Shown here piece after piece: positions 43,388 to 52,180 of a stretch of DNA of 64,000 nt. The notes under the pieces were generated by a model. The model did no database searches, was not told the origin of the DNA, and saw only the letters and a list, made by a program, of their open reading frames with translations. Source of the stretch: Planococcus citreus (GTDB lineage Bacteria > Bacillota > Bacilli > Bacillales_A > Planococcaceae); assembly GCF_003664125.1 (NCBI RefSeq), contig NZ_RCCP01000004.1, positions 248,001 through 312,000 on the forward strand, in the 5' to 3' direction. A program made the position numbers and the translations under genes. Positions within the stretch are counted from its first letter, which is position 1. Every line of letters starts with the position of its first letter.

Positions 43388-44911
43388 ATGACAGATACAA
43401 CTTATCAAATCATAGCCTTACTCGTGTACCTCGCGGCTATGCTATTCATTGGCTGGTATGCGTATAAGAAGACAGCCGACTTATCCGATTACATGCTCGG
43501 AGGAAGGGGACTCGGTCCATCCGTTGCGGCTCTCAGCGCCGGTGCATCGGATATGTCCGGATGGCTCTTGCTCGGATTGCCGGGGGCGATTTACGTCGGC
43601 GGTCTCGTGGAAGTATGGATTGCCATCGGTTTAACGATCGGTGCGTTTCTGAACTGGTTCTTTGTTGCGCCTCGTCTGCGGATCTACTCATTTGTCACCA
43701 GTGATTCCATCACCATTCCTAGCTTCTTAGAAAATCGTTTAAAAGACCGTTCGCGCCTATTGCGGATTGTCGCTGGTATTATCATTTTGATTTTCTTCAC
43801 ATTCTACGTTTCATCCGGAATGGTAGCTTCTGGCTTATTCTTCCAGAGCTCATTCGGAATGGATTACCATCTGGGCCTCATAATCGGTTCGGTGGTAGTC
43901 GTCGCTTATACTTTATTCGGCGGGTTCCTCGCCGTCAGCTACACGGACTTTGTGCAAGGGATCATGATGTTCCTGTCGCTTATTGCAGTACCGGTCGTCG
44001 GGATTTTCGTTACCGGCGGATTTGGTGAAACGGCAGCAAGCATTCGGGAAGTCGACCCGAACATGTTGAGCCTTGTATCCGGCGCTTCCACCATTGGCGT
44101 CATTTCTGCCGCAGCGTGGGGCCTTGGTTACTTCGGCCAGCCGCATATCATCGTCCGTTTTATGGCTATCAAAACTTTAGGGGAAGTTCGGACTGCCCGC
44201 CGTATCGGCATGGGCTGGATGATCTTGAGCCTTATCGGTGCCACGGGTACGGCTTTGGTCGGGATTGCTTATTTCCAGCAAAACCCTGAATCCACTCTTG
44301 TGGATCCGGAAGCGGTCTTCTTGGACATGAGCCAAGTGCTCTTCCACCCGCTAGTGGCAGGTTTCGTTTTGGCTGCAGTTTTGGCAGCGATCATGAGTAC
44401 GTTTTCGTCTCAATTGCTCGTCAGCTCGTCGGCATTGATCGAAGATTTGTATAAAATTGCCTTTAAGAAAGAATCAAGCGCTAAAGGCTATGTCACGCTT
44501 GGCCGTATCGCCGTAGCTGCCATCGCGGTCATCGCCGCAGCACTGGCATGGGAGCAGAACAATACCATCCTTGGATTGGTCGCTTATGCATGGGCTGGAT
44601 TTGGTGCCGCTTTCGGACCGATCATCTTGCTGTCCCTATTCTGGCGTAAACTTACTTCTAAAGGTGCGCTCGCCGGTATGATTGTCGGTGCTATCACTGT
44701 CATCATCTGGGACTTGGTTGGTACAGCTCCTGATGAAGCGGGGGCTACTGACCTAACGAACTTCATTGGCAGCGTCTATGAAATCATTCCAGGCTTCATC
44801 CTCAGCTGGTTGGCAACTTGGATTGTCAGCTTGGTGACTTACAAGCCAAATGCTGAAATTGATGCAGAGTTCGATGAAACAGTTCGCTTGATTCAAGAAG
44901 ACAAGAAATAA
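43388..44911 (+). CDS. putP: Sodium/proline symporter
   Basis: A 507-residue SSS-family carrier with about 13 helices. Typical PutP blocks include D-Y-M-L-G-G-R-G-L-G, S-A-G-A-S-D-M-S-G-W-L-L-L-G-L-P-G near residue 53, G-L-G-Y-F-G-Q-P-H-I-I-V-R-F-M-A near 237, and S-T-F-S-S-Q-L-L-V-S-S-S-A-L near 340. It imports proline for osmoprotection or catabolism (PutP/OpuE). No proline-degradation genes are adjacent, which mildly favours an osmotic role. AAGGAGGAG precedes the ATG. Confidence 0.92.
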   Translation: MTDTTYQIIALLVYLAAMLFIGWYAYKKTADLSDYMLGGRGLGPSVAALSAGASDMSGWLLLGLPGAIYVGGLVEVWIAIGLTIGAFLNWFFVAPRLRIYSFVTSDSITIPSFLENRLKDRSRLLRIVAGIIILIFFTFYVSSGMVASGLFFQSSFGMDYHLGLIIGSVVVVAYTLFGGFLAVSYTDFVQGIMMFLSLIAVPVVGIFVTGGFGETAASIREVDPNMLSLVSGASTIGVISAAAWGLGYFGQPHIIVRFMAIKTLGEVRTARRIGMGWMILSLIGATGTALVGIAYFQQNPESTLVDPEAVFLDMSQVLFHPLVAGFVLAAVLAAIMSTFSSQLLVSSSALIEDLYKIAFKKESSAKGYVTLGRIAVAAIAVIAAALAWEQNNTILGLVAYAWAGFGAAFGPIILLSLFWRKLTSKGALAGMIVGAITVIIWDLVGTAPDEAGATDLTNFIGSVYEIIPGFILSWLATWIVSLVTYKPNAEIDAEFDETVRLIQEDKK

Positions 44912-44920
44912 TCTATGGAA

Positions 44921-44956
44921 ATAGGCTATCCTCATTGAGAGGATAGCCTATTTTTA
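44921..44956 (+). terminator. Intrinsic terminator of putP
   Basis: AATAGGCTATCCTC pairs with GAGGATAGCCTATTTTT. Confidence 0.92.
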
Positions 44957-44997
44957 ATGCCTGCGCATGGTCAGCGACTAAGGGGGAATCTGCCCGT

Positions 44998-45420
44998 TCA
45001 TTGCCGGCCGTCGTCATGGTTGAACATCCAGACAACACCGTATTTATCTTCTACTATGCCGTATCCAAGGCTCCAGAATGTTTCCTGCAGTTCCATTTGA
45101 ACTGTCCCGTCTTGTCCAAGTTGGTTGAATTCCTCCGTCATTTTCCCCAAATCATCGGATAGCACGGTTACATTGATGTTTTTTCCGATTGAGACCGGTG
45201 CTTCTGACATGGCATCTGAAAACATGACGGCGCTTCCATGGATGTCCAAGCTTGCATGCATGATCCGGTTTTTCATCACTTCGGGCATTTCCTGCCCAGG
45301 TTCTGAAGGCATATCCCCGAAGCGAGAGAGCTCCGCGGGTTCTGTAGCGAATACTTTTGCATAATAGGCTACGGCTTCTTCGCAATTGCCATTGAAAATC
45401 ATATAGACATTGACGGTCAT
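44998..45420 (-). CDS. VOC-family protein, PhnB-like
   Basis: A 140-residue single-domain glyoxalase/bleomycin-resistance-fold protein. It starts M-T-V-N-V-Y-M-I-F-N-G-N-C-E-E-A-V-A-Y-Y, has M-H-A-S-L-D-I-H-G near the middle and ends W-M-F-N-H-D. PhnB-like proteins are widespread and mostly of unknown substrate. AGGAG precedes the ATG. It is monocistronic. Confidence 0.82.
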   Translation of the reverse strand: MTVNVYMIFNGNCEEAVAYYAKVFATEPAELSRFGDMPSEPGQEMPEVMKNRIMHASLDIHGSAVMFSDAMSEAPVSIGKNINVTVLSDDLGKMTEEFNQLGQDGTVQMELQETFWSLGYGIVEDKYGVVWMFNHDDGRQ

Positions 45421-45577
45421 TATGAAAACTCCTTTCTATAAAATATGTAAAATACGAACAAACATTCCCTTTGATTTTATTATAGACCCTTGATGAAGAA
45501 TGTAAAGTTATATTAACTCAATAATCGGTTTTTTTAGCTAGCTCGCTGAACGTGAGCATCATCAGCTTATCCAATGA

Positions 45578-45622
45578 AAAACTGCCTTAAAAGCTCTGGA
45601 TCTTGAGCTTTTAAGGCAGTGA
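45578..45622 (-). terminator. Terminator of the betaine-type BCCT gene
   Basis: ACTGCCTTAAAAGCTC pairs with GAGCTTTTAAGGCAGT. On the minus strand it is followed by TTTTTC. The remaining gap to 45420 is AT-rich, without a gene. Confidence 0.9.
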
Positions 45623-45633
45623 TGGTTTTGAGC

Positions 45634-47184
45634 TTACTTATTCTGTTGTTTTCTCGCTTCGCGTTCCAAGCGTCGGAAGCGGCGCAATTCGGATTTGCGG
45701 ATCGGCGGCGACTCCCCACGGATGATTTTGGTGAATGACCAAAGCATCAGAAGCAAGAGCACCGTAAACGGCAAGGCCGATATGAGTGAAGCGGTCTGCA
45801 AGGCGCTAAGCCCGCCAGCGTAAAGCAGAACAGCTGCGATCGCTGACATCAAAACGCCCCAGATGACTTTGAATAAAGTCGGCGGGTTCAAGCTGCCGAA
45901 ACTGGTCATGGTCGCTAAGATGTATGTAGCGGAGTCGGCTGATGTCACCAGGAAAGTGAAGATCAGCAGAATCGCCAATACGGACATGATAGTCGATAGC
46001 GGAAGTACGTCAAAGGTTTGGAACAAGGCAGAAGTCAAATCGACATTGACTGCTTCCGCGATGCCCGATTGTTCGTTCAGGTCGTACCATAAAGCTGTAC
46101 CGCCAAAGACGGCGATCCATACACAAGCGATGGCTGGTGGAATGACCAAAACGCCGAAGACGAATTCGCGGATAGTACGCCCGCGTGAAACCCGTGCAAC
46201 GAACGCCCCGACAAATGGTGACCAGGCAGTTGCCCAAGCCCAGTAGAAGATGGTCCATCCAAGAACCCATTCTCCACCTGTATAAGGCTCCATGCGCAGG
46301 CTATACTGAACGAAATTAGTGATATAATCGCCGATTGCGAGTGTAAATGTATCCATGATAAAGACTGTCGGGCCGGCAAAGAAGACGAACACCATTAAGA
46401 CAAGTGCCAAGCCTAAGTTTAAATTACTCAAATAGGCGATCCCTTTGTGAAGCCCTGTAGAAGAAGATAGGGTATAGGCAGCGAACATGACGCCGATAAT
46501 CGCCAATTGGATCGGAAAGGCGTTGTCGATACCGAATACAGCGTTCAAGCCGCCGTTCATTTGCAAGACGCCGAGACCAAGTGAAGTCGCGATTCCCATG
46601 ACAGTTGCAATGACTGCGAGTGAATCAATCGTGTGCTTGACTACTGGTTTTGAACCTAAGACCGGCTCGAGTGCGGTCGAGACAAGGCCAGGCTTTTTGC
46701 GTCTGAACTGCAAGAAGCCGATGACCAAACCGACGATGGCAAAGACAGACCATTGGCTGATGCCCCAGTGGAAGAACGAATAGCCCATCGCAATGCGTGC
46801 TGCTTCTTCCGTCTGCCCTTCCGTACCGAACGGTGTCGTAAAGAAATGGCTCATCGGTTCCGCGACGCCCCAGAAGACGAGCCCTGCACCGAAGCCGGCT
46901 GAGAACAGCATGCCGATCCAAGTGAAGAACGGGAATTCCGGGCGGTCGGAGTCGGCTCCGAGCCGAATGCTGCCATATTTGCTAATGGCAATGATGATTA
47001 GGAAAAGGGTGATGATGAAGACAGCTAGTAAGTAGAACCAACCGAAGTTAAGAGTGGTGAAGTTAAATAAAGTGCCGGCAACTTCGCCGAAACGAATCGG
47101 CATGAATGCCCCGGCAATGACCAACAGCAGGATCACGGCTGTCGATATGATAAACACGGGGTTTTTCAATAATTTTTTATCCAT
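45634..47184 (-). CDS. BCCT transporter, glycine betaine/choline type (OpuD-like)
   Basis: A 516-residue sodium-coupled carrier with about 12 helices and a charged C-terminal tail (R-R-F-R-R-L-E-R-E-A-R-K) as in osmoregulated members. The substrate motifs are present: F-W-G-V-A-E-P-M-S-H-F near residue 98, and F-Y-W-A-W-A-T-A-W-S-P-F-V-G followed by A-R-V-S-R-G-R-T-I-R-E near 313-338. One Trp of the usual WAWW run is Ala. AAGGAGG precedes the ATG. It likely imports glycine betaine or a relative under osmotic stress. Confidence 0.9.
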   Translation of the reverse strand: MDKKLLKNPVFIISTAVILLLVIAGAFMPIRFGEVAGTLFNFTTLNFGWFYLLAVFIITLFLIIIAISKYGSIRLGADSDRPEFPFFTWIGMLFSAGFGAGLVFWGVAEPMSHFFTTPFGTEGQTEEAARIAMGYSFFHWGISQWSVFAIVGLVIGFLQFRRKKPGLVSTALEPVLGSKPVVKHTIDSLAVIATVMGIATSLGLGVLQMNGGLNAVFGIDNAFPIQLAIIGVMFAAYTLSSSTGLHKGIAYLSNLNLGLALVLMVFVFFAGPTVFIMDTFTLAIGDYITNFVQYSLRMEPYTGGEWVLGWTIFYWAWATAWSPFVGAFVARVSRGRTIREFVFGVLVIPPAIACVWIAVFGGTALWYDLNEQSGIAEAVNVDLTSALFQTFDVLPLSTIMSVLAILLIFTFLVTSADSATYILATMTSFGSLNPPTLFKVIWGVLMSAIAAVLLYAGGLSALQTASLISALPFTVLLLLMLWSFTKIIRGESPPIRKSELRRFRRLEREARKQQNK

Positions 47185-47387
47185 GATGACCTCCTTTGAA
47201 ATATGGTAATTATCTTTTCCTATACCCTACCCTATCGAAAATGATGCCTAAAAACCACCCATTTCGCGGAAAAATCAGAATTGACAGGGAAAAAGTGACC
47301 ATATACACAGCAAATTGACAACGCTAGAGGGTATTATATTTATATAGAAGAAAACGATTAATAGGCAAAGAAAAGGAGTGATAGCAA

Positions 47388-48101
47388 ATGAAATTGGATC
47401 ACATCGTCCATTTTACCCACACCAATCCAGAAGCCAGCAGCAAGTTTTGGAACGAAAAAGGTTTCCATGCAATTACAGGAGGTAGCCATAAAAACTGGGG
47501 AACGCAAAACGCCCTCATGTACGGGCCGGATTATTATGTTGAGTGGCTGACAATTGAAGATGAAAGCGTTGCAGAACGTTCCGGGCATCCGCTTGTCGAG
47601 CATTTGCGCCATGACCAGAGAGGTTTTGGCACGGTTTGCCTGCGTTCTGATAACCTGGACCTTTTGGCAAAACAAATCGAAGGGCGGGGGTTCCGGACGA
47701 TTGGCCCAATGGATGCTGAGCGGCTGACTGAAACAGGCGAAACCATCCGCTGGCGTTTGCTCTTTATCGATGAGCCAATTTCGTCCGATTTGCCGCTGCC
47801 GTTCTTTATTGAATGGGAAGAACCGGACGAGGCGCGTTTTGCTGGCTTGAAACAAAAAGGCGCCATCACGGAGCTTAATGAAGGCCTGCGCTTGGAGGCG
47901 CTTGTTTTCTCAGTGGAAAATCCAGCGCAAAGTGAAGCGCGATGGAGCAGTTTGCTCGGGGGAGGCATAGACTTGGAAAACTGCCATCTCGTGTTTGAGG
48001 CAGGCAAAGGAAAAGAGCGGCTGCGTGAAGTGCGTTTCGAATCGGCCGAGCAGGAAATCGTTTTTGAAGATGGCCGCTATCAGGCGCCGCGTTTCGGATA
48101 G
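47388..48101 (+). CDS. Glyoxalase-like (VOC) protein, Glyoxalase_3 type
   Basis: A 237-residue protein. The N-terminal M-K-L-D-H-I-V-H-F-T and G-G-S-H-K-N-W-G-T-Q-N-A-L are typical of the Glyoxalase_3 group; the second module is more divergent. A histidine and Y-Y-V-E-W-L-T could form the metal site. The substrate is unknown. AAAGGAG precedes the ATG. The next gene is hflX, 100 bases on. Confidence 0.82.
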   Translation: MKLDHIVHFTHTNPEASSKFWNEKGFHAITGGSHKNWGTQNALMYGPDYYVEWLTIEDESVAERSGHPLVEHLRHDQRGFGTVCLRSDNLDLLAKQIEGRGFRTIGPMDAERLTETGETIRWRLLFIDEPISSDLPLPFFIEWEEPDEARFAGLKQKGAITELNEGLRLEALVFSVENPAQSEARWSSLLGGGIDLENCHLVFEAGKGKERLREVRFESAEQEIVFEDGRYQAPRFG

Positions 48102-48200
48102 GGGCGGGCGTGGTACTGTGGTAGGATAGAAGGAAACTTCAAATTGATAAAGACAAGGGACCGGGTGGAATCGAGGTTCTGCCGAAGGAGGCAACCGTAG

Positions 48201-49472
48201 ATGGAACAATTGATTGAAAAAGCGATTATCGTGGGTGTCCAATTGCAAAAAGATACCCATTTTGAATACAGCATGGAAGAATTGCGGAATTTGGCGGAAG
48301 CGCTCGGCGTCGAAGTCGTGGGCGAACTGCACCAGAACTTGGACCGCGTAAATCCTGCCCACTATATCGGCACGGGGAAAGTCGATGAAGCGAAAGTGTT
48401 ATACGAAGAAGCAGGCGCCAATCTGATTATCTTCAATGACGAGCTCTCGCCGTCCCAGATCCGCAACCTTGAGGAAGAGCTGGAATGCAAAGTGATCGAC
48501 CGGACGATGCTTATCCTGGACATCTTCTCGAGGCGCGCCCGTACACGCGAAGCACAAGTGCAAGTGGAATTAGCGCAATTGCAGTATATGTTGCCACGTC
48601 TCGTCGGCTTGCGCGCGTCGCTCGGCCGCCAAGGCGGTGCCAGCAGTGGCGGGCTCGCCAACCGCGGCGCCGGGGAAACCAAGCTGGAGCTTGACCGCCG
48701 GAAAATCGAAGACCAAATCACCAAGCTTAGACGGGAACTCGACCAAGTAAAAGAACAGCGCACGACACAGCGTAAGCATCGGCTGAAAAAAGGCATGCCG
48801 GTCGTCTCGCTGGTCGGATATACCAACGCCGGCAAGTCGACGATCATGAACAGTTTACTGTCGAAGACGGGGCAGGATGTAGACAAGCAGGTATTTGAAA
48901 AAGACATGCTGTTCGCGACTTTGGACACGTCCATCCGCCAAATCCGGCTAGAAGACAATAAGACCTTTTTGCTATCCGATACCGTCGGTTTTGTCAGCCG
49001 CTTGCCGCACCATCTAGTCAAAGCATTCCGCTCGACACTGGAAGAAGCGCGCAATGCGGACCTACTGCTTCACGTTGTAGATGTCTCGAACGATGAGCAT
49101 GATTATATGATGGAAGTGACCGATGCGACGCTGCAGGATGTGGGCGTGGAGAACGTCCCGACTTTATATGTCTATAATAAATCGGACCTTGCCGGTGTCG
49201 TGTATCCAAGAAAGAGCGCAGATGCTGTGTGGATATCCGCCAAAGAAGGGGTGGGACTCGATGAACTGGTCGAAAGCATCCGCGACCGGCTCTTTGCGAA
49301 CCATGTCATGTGCCGGATGGAAATTCCGTTCGGGCGCGGGGATGTCGTCGCGTATTTGAACGACCATGCGAGCATCAAAGAAACCGAATATGGCGAAGAA
49401 GGCACGTTGATCACCGTTGAATTGAGCCGTGCGGATTATGACCGCTACGAACAATTCGTTGTCGGTAAATAA
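48201..49472 (+). CDS. hflX: GTPase HflX
   Basis: A 423-residue ribosome-associated GTPase that splits stalled or hibernating ribosomes, notably after heat or antibiotic stress. The N-terminal HflX domain (1-190) includes the glycine-rich R-G-A-G-E-T-K-L-E-L-D-R-R. The G domain has G1 G-Y-T-N-A-G-K-S-T (about 210-218), G2/G3 A-T-L-D-T-S and D-T-V-G-F, and G4 Y-N-K-S-D. GAAGGAGG precedes the ATG. Confidence 0.95.
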   Translation: MEQLIEKAIIVGVQLQKDTHFEYSMEELRNLAEALGVEVVGELHQNLDRVNPAHYIGTGKVDEAKVLYEEAGANLIIFNDELSPSQIRNLEEELECKVIDRTMLILDIFSRRARTREAQVQVELAQLQYMLPRLVGLRASLGRQGGASSGGLANRGAGETKLELDRRKIEDQITKLRRELDQVKEQRTTQRKHRLKKGMPVVSLVGYTNAGKSTIMNSLLSKTGQDVDKQVFEKDMLFATLDTSIRQIRLEDNKTFLLSDTVGFVSRLPHHLVKAFRSTLEEARNADLLLHVVDVSNDEHDYMMEVTDATLQDVGVENVPTLYVYNKSDLAGVVYPRKSADAVWISAKEGVGLDELVESIRDRLFANHVMCRMEIPFGRGDVVAYLNDHASIKETEYGEEGTLITVELSRADYDRYEQFVVGK

Positions 49473-49497
49473 TCAAGCTATATTGTAAATAGACGAA

Positions 49498-49538
49498 AAC
49501 AGGAAAAAGCCGGGGGGATTCTCCGGCTTTTTCCTGTG
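49498..49538 (+). terminator. Intrinsic terminator of hflX
   Basis: ACAGGAAAAAGCCGG pairs with CCGGCTTTTTCCTGT. Confidence 0.92.
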
Positions 49539-49652
49539 GAAATTCCATATTCGAAAGGTTCGGCAATTAATCGGTTGTAAATTGGGTAAACTGTGAGTAA
49601 AGGCAGAATGCTGTATAATGGACGACAAGTCTTTATAAGGAGAGTGAACGCC

Positions 49653-50528
49653 ATGAGGAAATGGGTGGCAGTCATAGGAACGGGCGCCGCTGTCATCGGT
49701 CTTGGCGCATGCAGTAATGCGCAAGCACCGACGACTGAAGAAGAGAGCGAGAATCCTGCGCAAGAAGCTCCGAAAGAAACGAAGAGCGCTTCGGAAGTTT
49801 ACGCAGAAGCGGTAGAAGCTTCGCAGCAAGTAGAAAGCTTGCGTGCGCAGTCGAACACCGAACAACAGATGAAGATGCAGCCGGAGGGCATGGAAATCAA
49901 CATGACGGTGGATTCTGAAATGGAAATGACCTACGAGCCTTTAGCATTTCATCAAACAGGTGAGACCAGCATTGTATCGGATGATATCGACAATACCAAC
50001 CCGATGCTGACGGAAATGTATATGACAGAAAAGGGCTTATACATGCACGAGACATCCGTCGATATGTGGCTGAAGATGCCGGAAGAAATGCACGAAAACA
50101 TGCAGTCGATTGCCGGACAGCAATCAGCTGACCCTGCGCGCCAATTAGACGAACTCGGTGATTTCGAAGAGGATTTCGTGCTGGAAGAAACGGATGAAGC
50201 CTATATCCTGACGCTCGATGCCTCGGGAGAAGAGTTCCAGGAACTGACGGACGAACAATTGGAGAAAACGCTGGGCCAGATGGAAATAGAAGCCCCTCTA
50301 TCTCCAGAAGACCTGGAAGTGCATTCCGTGAATTACGTCATCACGCTGGATAAAGAAACCTATTTAGCGGACCGCATGGAAGTCGATATGGAACTTGATG
50401 TCGACGTGCGGGGCGAAATGATGGCAATCGAGTCGCAGATGCAAGTGGACTACAGCGACTACAATGCCATCGAGCCGATTGAAATTCCACCGGAAGTATT
50501 GGAACAAGCACAGGAAATTGAATTTTAA
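49653..50528 (+). CDS. Lipoprotein of the DUF6612 type
   Basis: A 291-residue lipoprotein with signal peptide and lipobox L-G-A-C at about 17-20, then a low-complexity linker rich in E, P and T. The rest resembles the beta-rich LppX/DUF6612 fold, with repeated M-E-M/M-K-M strands, D-M-W-L-K-M-P and an acidic T-L-D-A-S-G-E-E-F-Q-E-L segment. Such folds may bind lipids; the function is unknown. The ATG at 49653 follows AAGGAGAG and fits the signal peptide; the frame is open 60 bases further. Confidence 0.8.
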   Translation: MRKWVAVIGTGAAVIGLGACSNAQAPTTEEESENPAQEAPKETKSASEVYAEAVEASQQVESLRAQSNTEQQMKMQPEGMEINMTVDSEMEMTYEPLAFHQTGETSIVSDDIDNTNPMLTEMYMTEKGLYMHETSVDMWLKMPEEMHENMQSIAGQQSADPARQLDELGDFEEDFVLEETDEAYILTLDASGEEFQELTDEQLEKTLGQMEIEAPLSPEDLEVHSVNYVITLDKETYLADRMEVDMELDVDVRGEMMAIESQMQVDYSDYNAIEPIEIPPEVLEQAQEIEF

Positions 50529-50546
50529 TACACGAAACTGAAAGCA

Positions 50547-50573
50547 GAGGGAAGTTCCCTCTGCTTTTTTGTG
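50547..50573 (+). terminator. Intrinsic terminator of the lipoprotein gene
   Basis: AAGCAGAGGGAA pairs with CCCTCTGCTTTTTT. Confidence 0.9.
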
Positions 50574-50637
50574 CGCTGAAAGGCGTGCATAGCAGAGAAT
50601 CCAGAAACGTCGTCCGATGCCCGTACACATCCTGATC

Positions 50638-50818
50638 CCCAACCCAAGAAGCGATTCCCCAACTAGCCGGAAACCCCCTAAAGAAGCAGATCCGGCTAAA
50701 CACACTTCGATCAATGAAGTGCCTCAGCCGATCTGCGTCAAGAGTGAGCCGATGCATCAAGACAGGCGCTCTTCCTGGCTTGATGCAAGAGGCCAACCCA
50801 AAGCAGAATGGCGACTCC
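50638..50818. repeat. Repeat R2, copy B
   Basis: Same family as 30490-30672 and 50853-51034; it begins 217 bases before copy C in direct orientation. The hairpin GCATCAAG-A-CAGG (50754-50766) with CCTG-G-CTTGATGC (50774-50786) has its outer position as T-A, where copy C has a mismatch and copy A has G-C. A second long-range stem pairs GCAGATC-C-GGCT with AGCCGATCTGC. Confidence 0.82.
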
Positions 50819-50852
50819 AAAAGCGACGACAAATCCCCTCGAAACATCCAAA

Positions 50853-51034
50853 TTCCCAACCCAAGAAGCGATTTCCCCGCTAGCCGGGAACTGCTTAAAG
50901 AAGCAGATCTAGCTAAACAACCTACAAACAATGAAATGTCTCAGCCGATCTGCGTCAAGGGTGAGCCGAAGCACCAAGACAGGCGTTCTTCCTGGCTTGT
51001 TGCAAGAGGCCAACCCAAAGCAGACCGGCGACTC
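50853..51034. repeat. Repeat R2, copy C
   Basis: It aligns with copy B without gaps. The hairpin is at 50971-51003 (GCA, CAAG and CAGG with CCTG, CTTG and TGC; loop CGTTCTT). The long-range stem GCAGATC (50903-50909) pairs with GATCTGC (50947-50953). Copies B and C fill most of the 700-base gap between the lipoprotein gene and yclN; the rest is the Fur-controlled promoter. Confidence 0.82.
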
Positions 51035-51129
51035 CGTAAGTGAAGCAAAAAGTCGGTCACCAAATTTGAAAAACAAGTGAACATTTCAAAGTGCCGACAT
51101 TCTTAATGACAATAGTTCTCAATTATCCC

Positions 51130-51189
51130 TTGACGCTATTTTTTATACTGCTATACTAAAAAACAGTTAGTCATTGATAATCATTATCA
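51130..51189 (+). promoter_or_regulatory. Promoter and Fur box of the yclNOP operon
   Basis: TTGACG (51130-51135) and TATACT (51152-51157) with a 16-base spacer; a perfect 7-1-7 Fur box, TGATAATCATTATCA, at 51175-51189. Spacer length, -10 box and the CTGCTATACTA context match the promoter of the yclQ-like gene at 12052-12079. Confidence 0.9.
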
Positions 51190-51229
51190 TTCTCAATTGG
51201 CAATAGCACTAGATAGGGAGCGGCATTAC

Positions 51230-52180
51230 ATGAAAAAACGTATTCTAATACCCATATTGATCCTTCTGTCGTTCATCTCCCTGTTTGTCGGAGTCAGCAG
51301 CATCAGCCCGCTTGACCTCCTTGATTTTCAATCGGAAGAAACACAGATTTTCCTCGTCAGCCGTTTTCCGCGTTTGGTCGCGATTTTACTTGCAGGGGCC
51401 GGCATGAGCATGGCAGGGCTCATCATGCAGCAATTGAGCCGCAATAAATTCGTCTCGCCAACAACTGCCGGAACGCTCGATGCAACGCGCCTCGGGATTC
51501 TTGTTTCGATGCTATTGTTTGCGAACGCTTCGATGATCGAGAAAATGGCTGTGGCGTTCTTGTTCGCACTCGCCGGCACTTTCTTATTCATGCAAATTCT
51601 CAACCGCATCAAATTCAAGGACGCCATCTTCATTCCGCTCATTGGCTTGATGTTCGGCAATATCTTGTCATCGATCACCACGTTTTTTGCCTACCGGGCA
51701 GACGTCATCCAGAACATGTCGGCTTGGCTGCAGGGCGATTTTTCAATGGTCATGAAAGGCAGCTATGAACTTCTTTACATAAGTGTACCGGTCTTCATCA
51801 TCGCCTATATGTACGCCAACCGCTTTACGGTCGCCGGGATGGGTGAGGATTTCTCGAAAAACTTGGGGCTGAAATACCGCAGCGTTGTCAACATTGGTTT
51901 GACCTTGGTGGCGCTTATTACGGCGACCGTGGTTTTGACCGTCGGCATGATTCCGTTTCTCGGCTTGATCATCCCGAATATCGTCTCCATCTTCAAAGGG
52001 GACCATCTCCAGAAAACCTTGCCGCATACCGCGATGCTTGGCGCCATCTTCCTATTGGTTTGTGACATTCTCGGGCGCGTCTTGATTTATCCGTACGAGA
52101 TCACGATCAGCCTGATGGTGGGCGTTATCGGAAGCTTTATCTTCCTGATCATGTTGTTTAGGAGGAAGGCGTATGCGTGA
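51230..52180 (+). CDS. yclN: Siderophore ABC transporter permease, YclN-like
   Basis: A 316-residue FecCD-type permease with about nine or ten helices. The segments L-I-M-Q-Q-L-S-R-N-K-F-V-S-P-T-T-A-G-T, S-A-W-L-Q-G-D-F-S and F-R-R-K-A-Y-A at the C-terminus are close to B. subtilis YclN of the petrobactin importer. The ATG at 51230 follows TAGGGAG; the frame is open 33 bases further but reaches towards the Fur box. First of three overlapping genes. Confidence 0.9.
   Translation: MKKRILIPILILLSFISLFVGVSSISPLDLLDFQSEETQIFLVSRFPRLVAILLAGAGMSMAGLIMQQLSRNKFVSPTTAGTLDATRLGILVSMLLFANASMIEKMAVAFLFALAGTFLFMQILNRIKFKDAIFIPLIGLMFGNILSSITTFFAYRADVIQNMSAWLQGDFSMVMKGSYELLYISVPVFIIAYMYANRFTVAGMGEDFSKNLGLKYRSVVNIGLTLVALITATVVLTVGMIPFLGLIIPNIVSIFKGDHLQKTLPHTAMLGAIFLLVCDILGRVLIYPYEITISLMVGVIGSFIFLIMLFRRKAYA

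Noticed and set aside
50617-51043. Overlapping open frames of 88 and 109 codons giving proteins with a repeated motif
   Set aside because: They fall wholly within R2 copies B and C, lack good ribosome binding sites, and the related copy A carries a single-base gap that breaks the frame. RNA-level pairing explains the conservation better.
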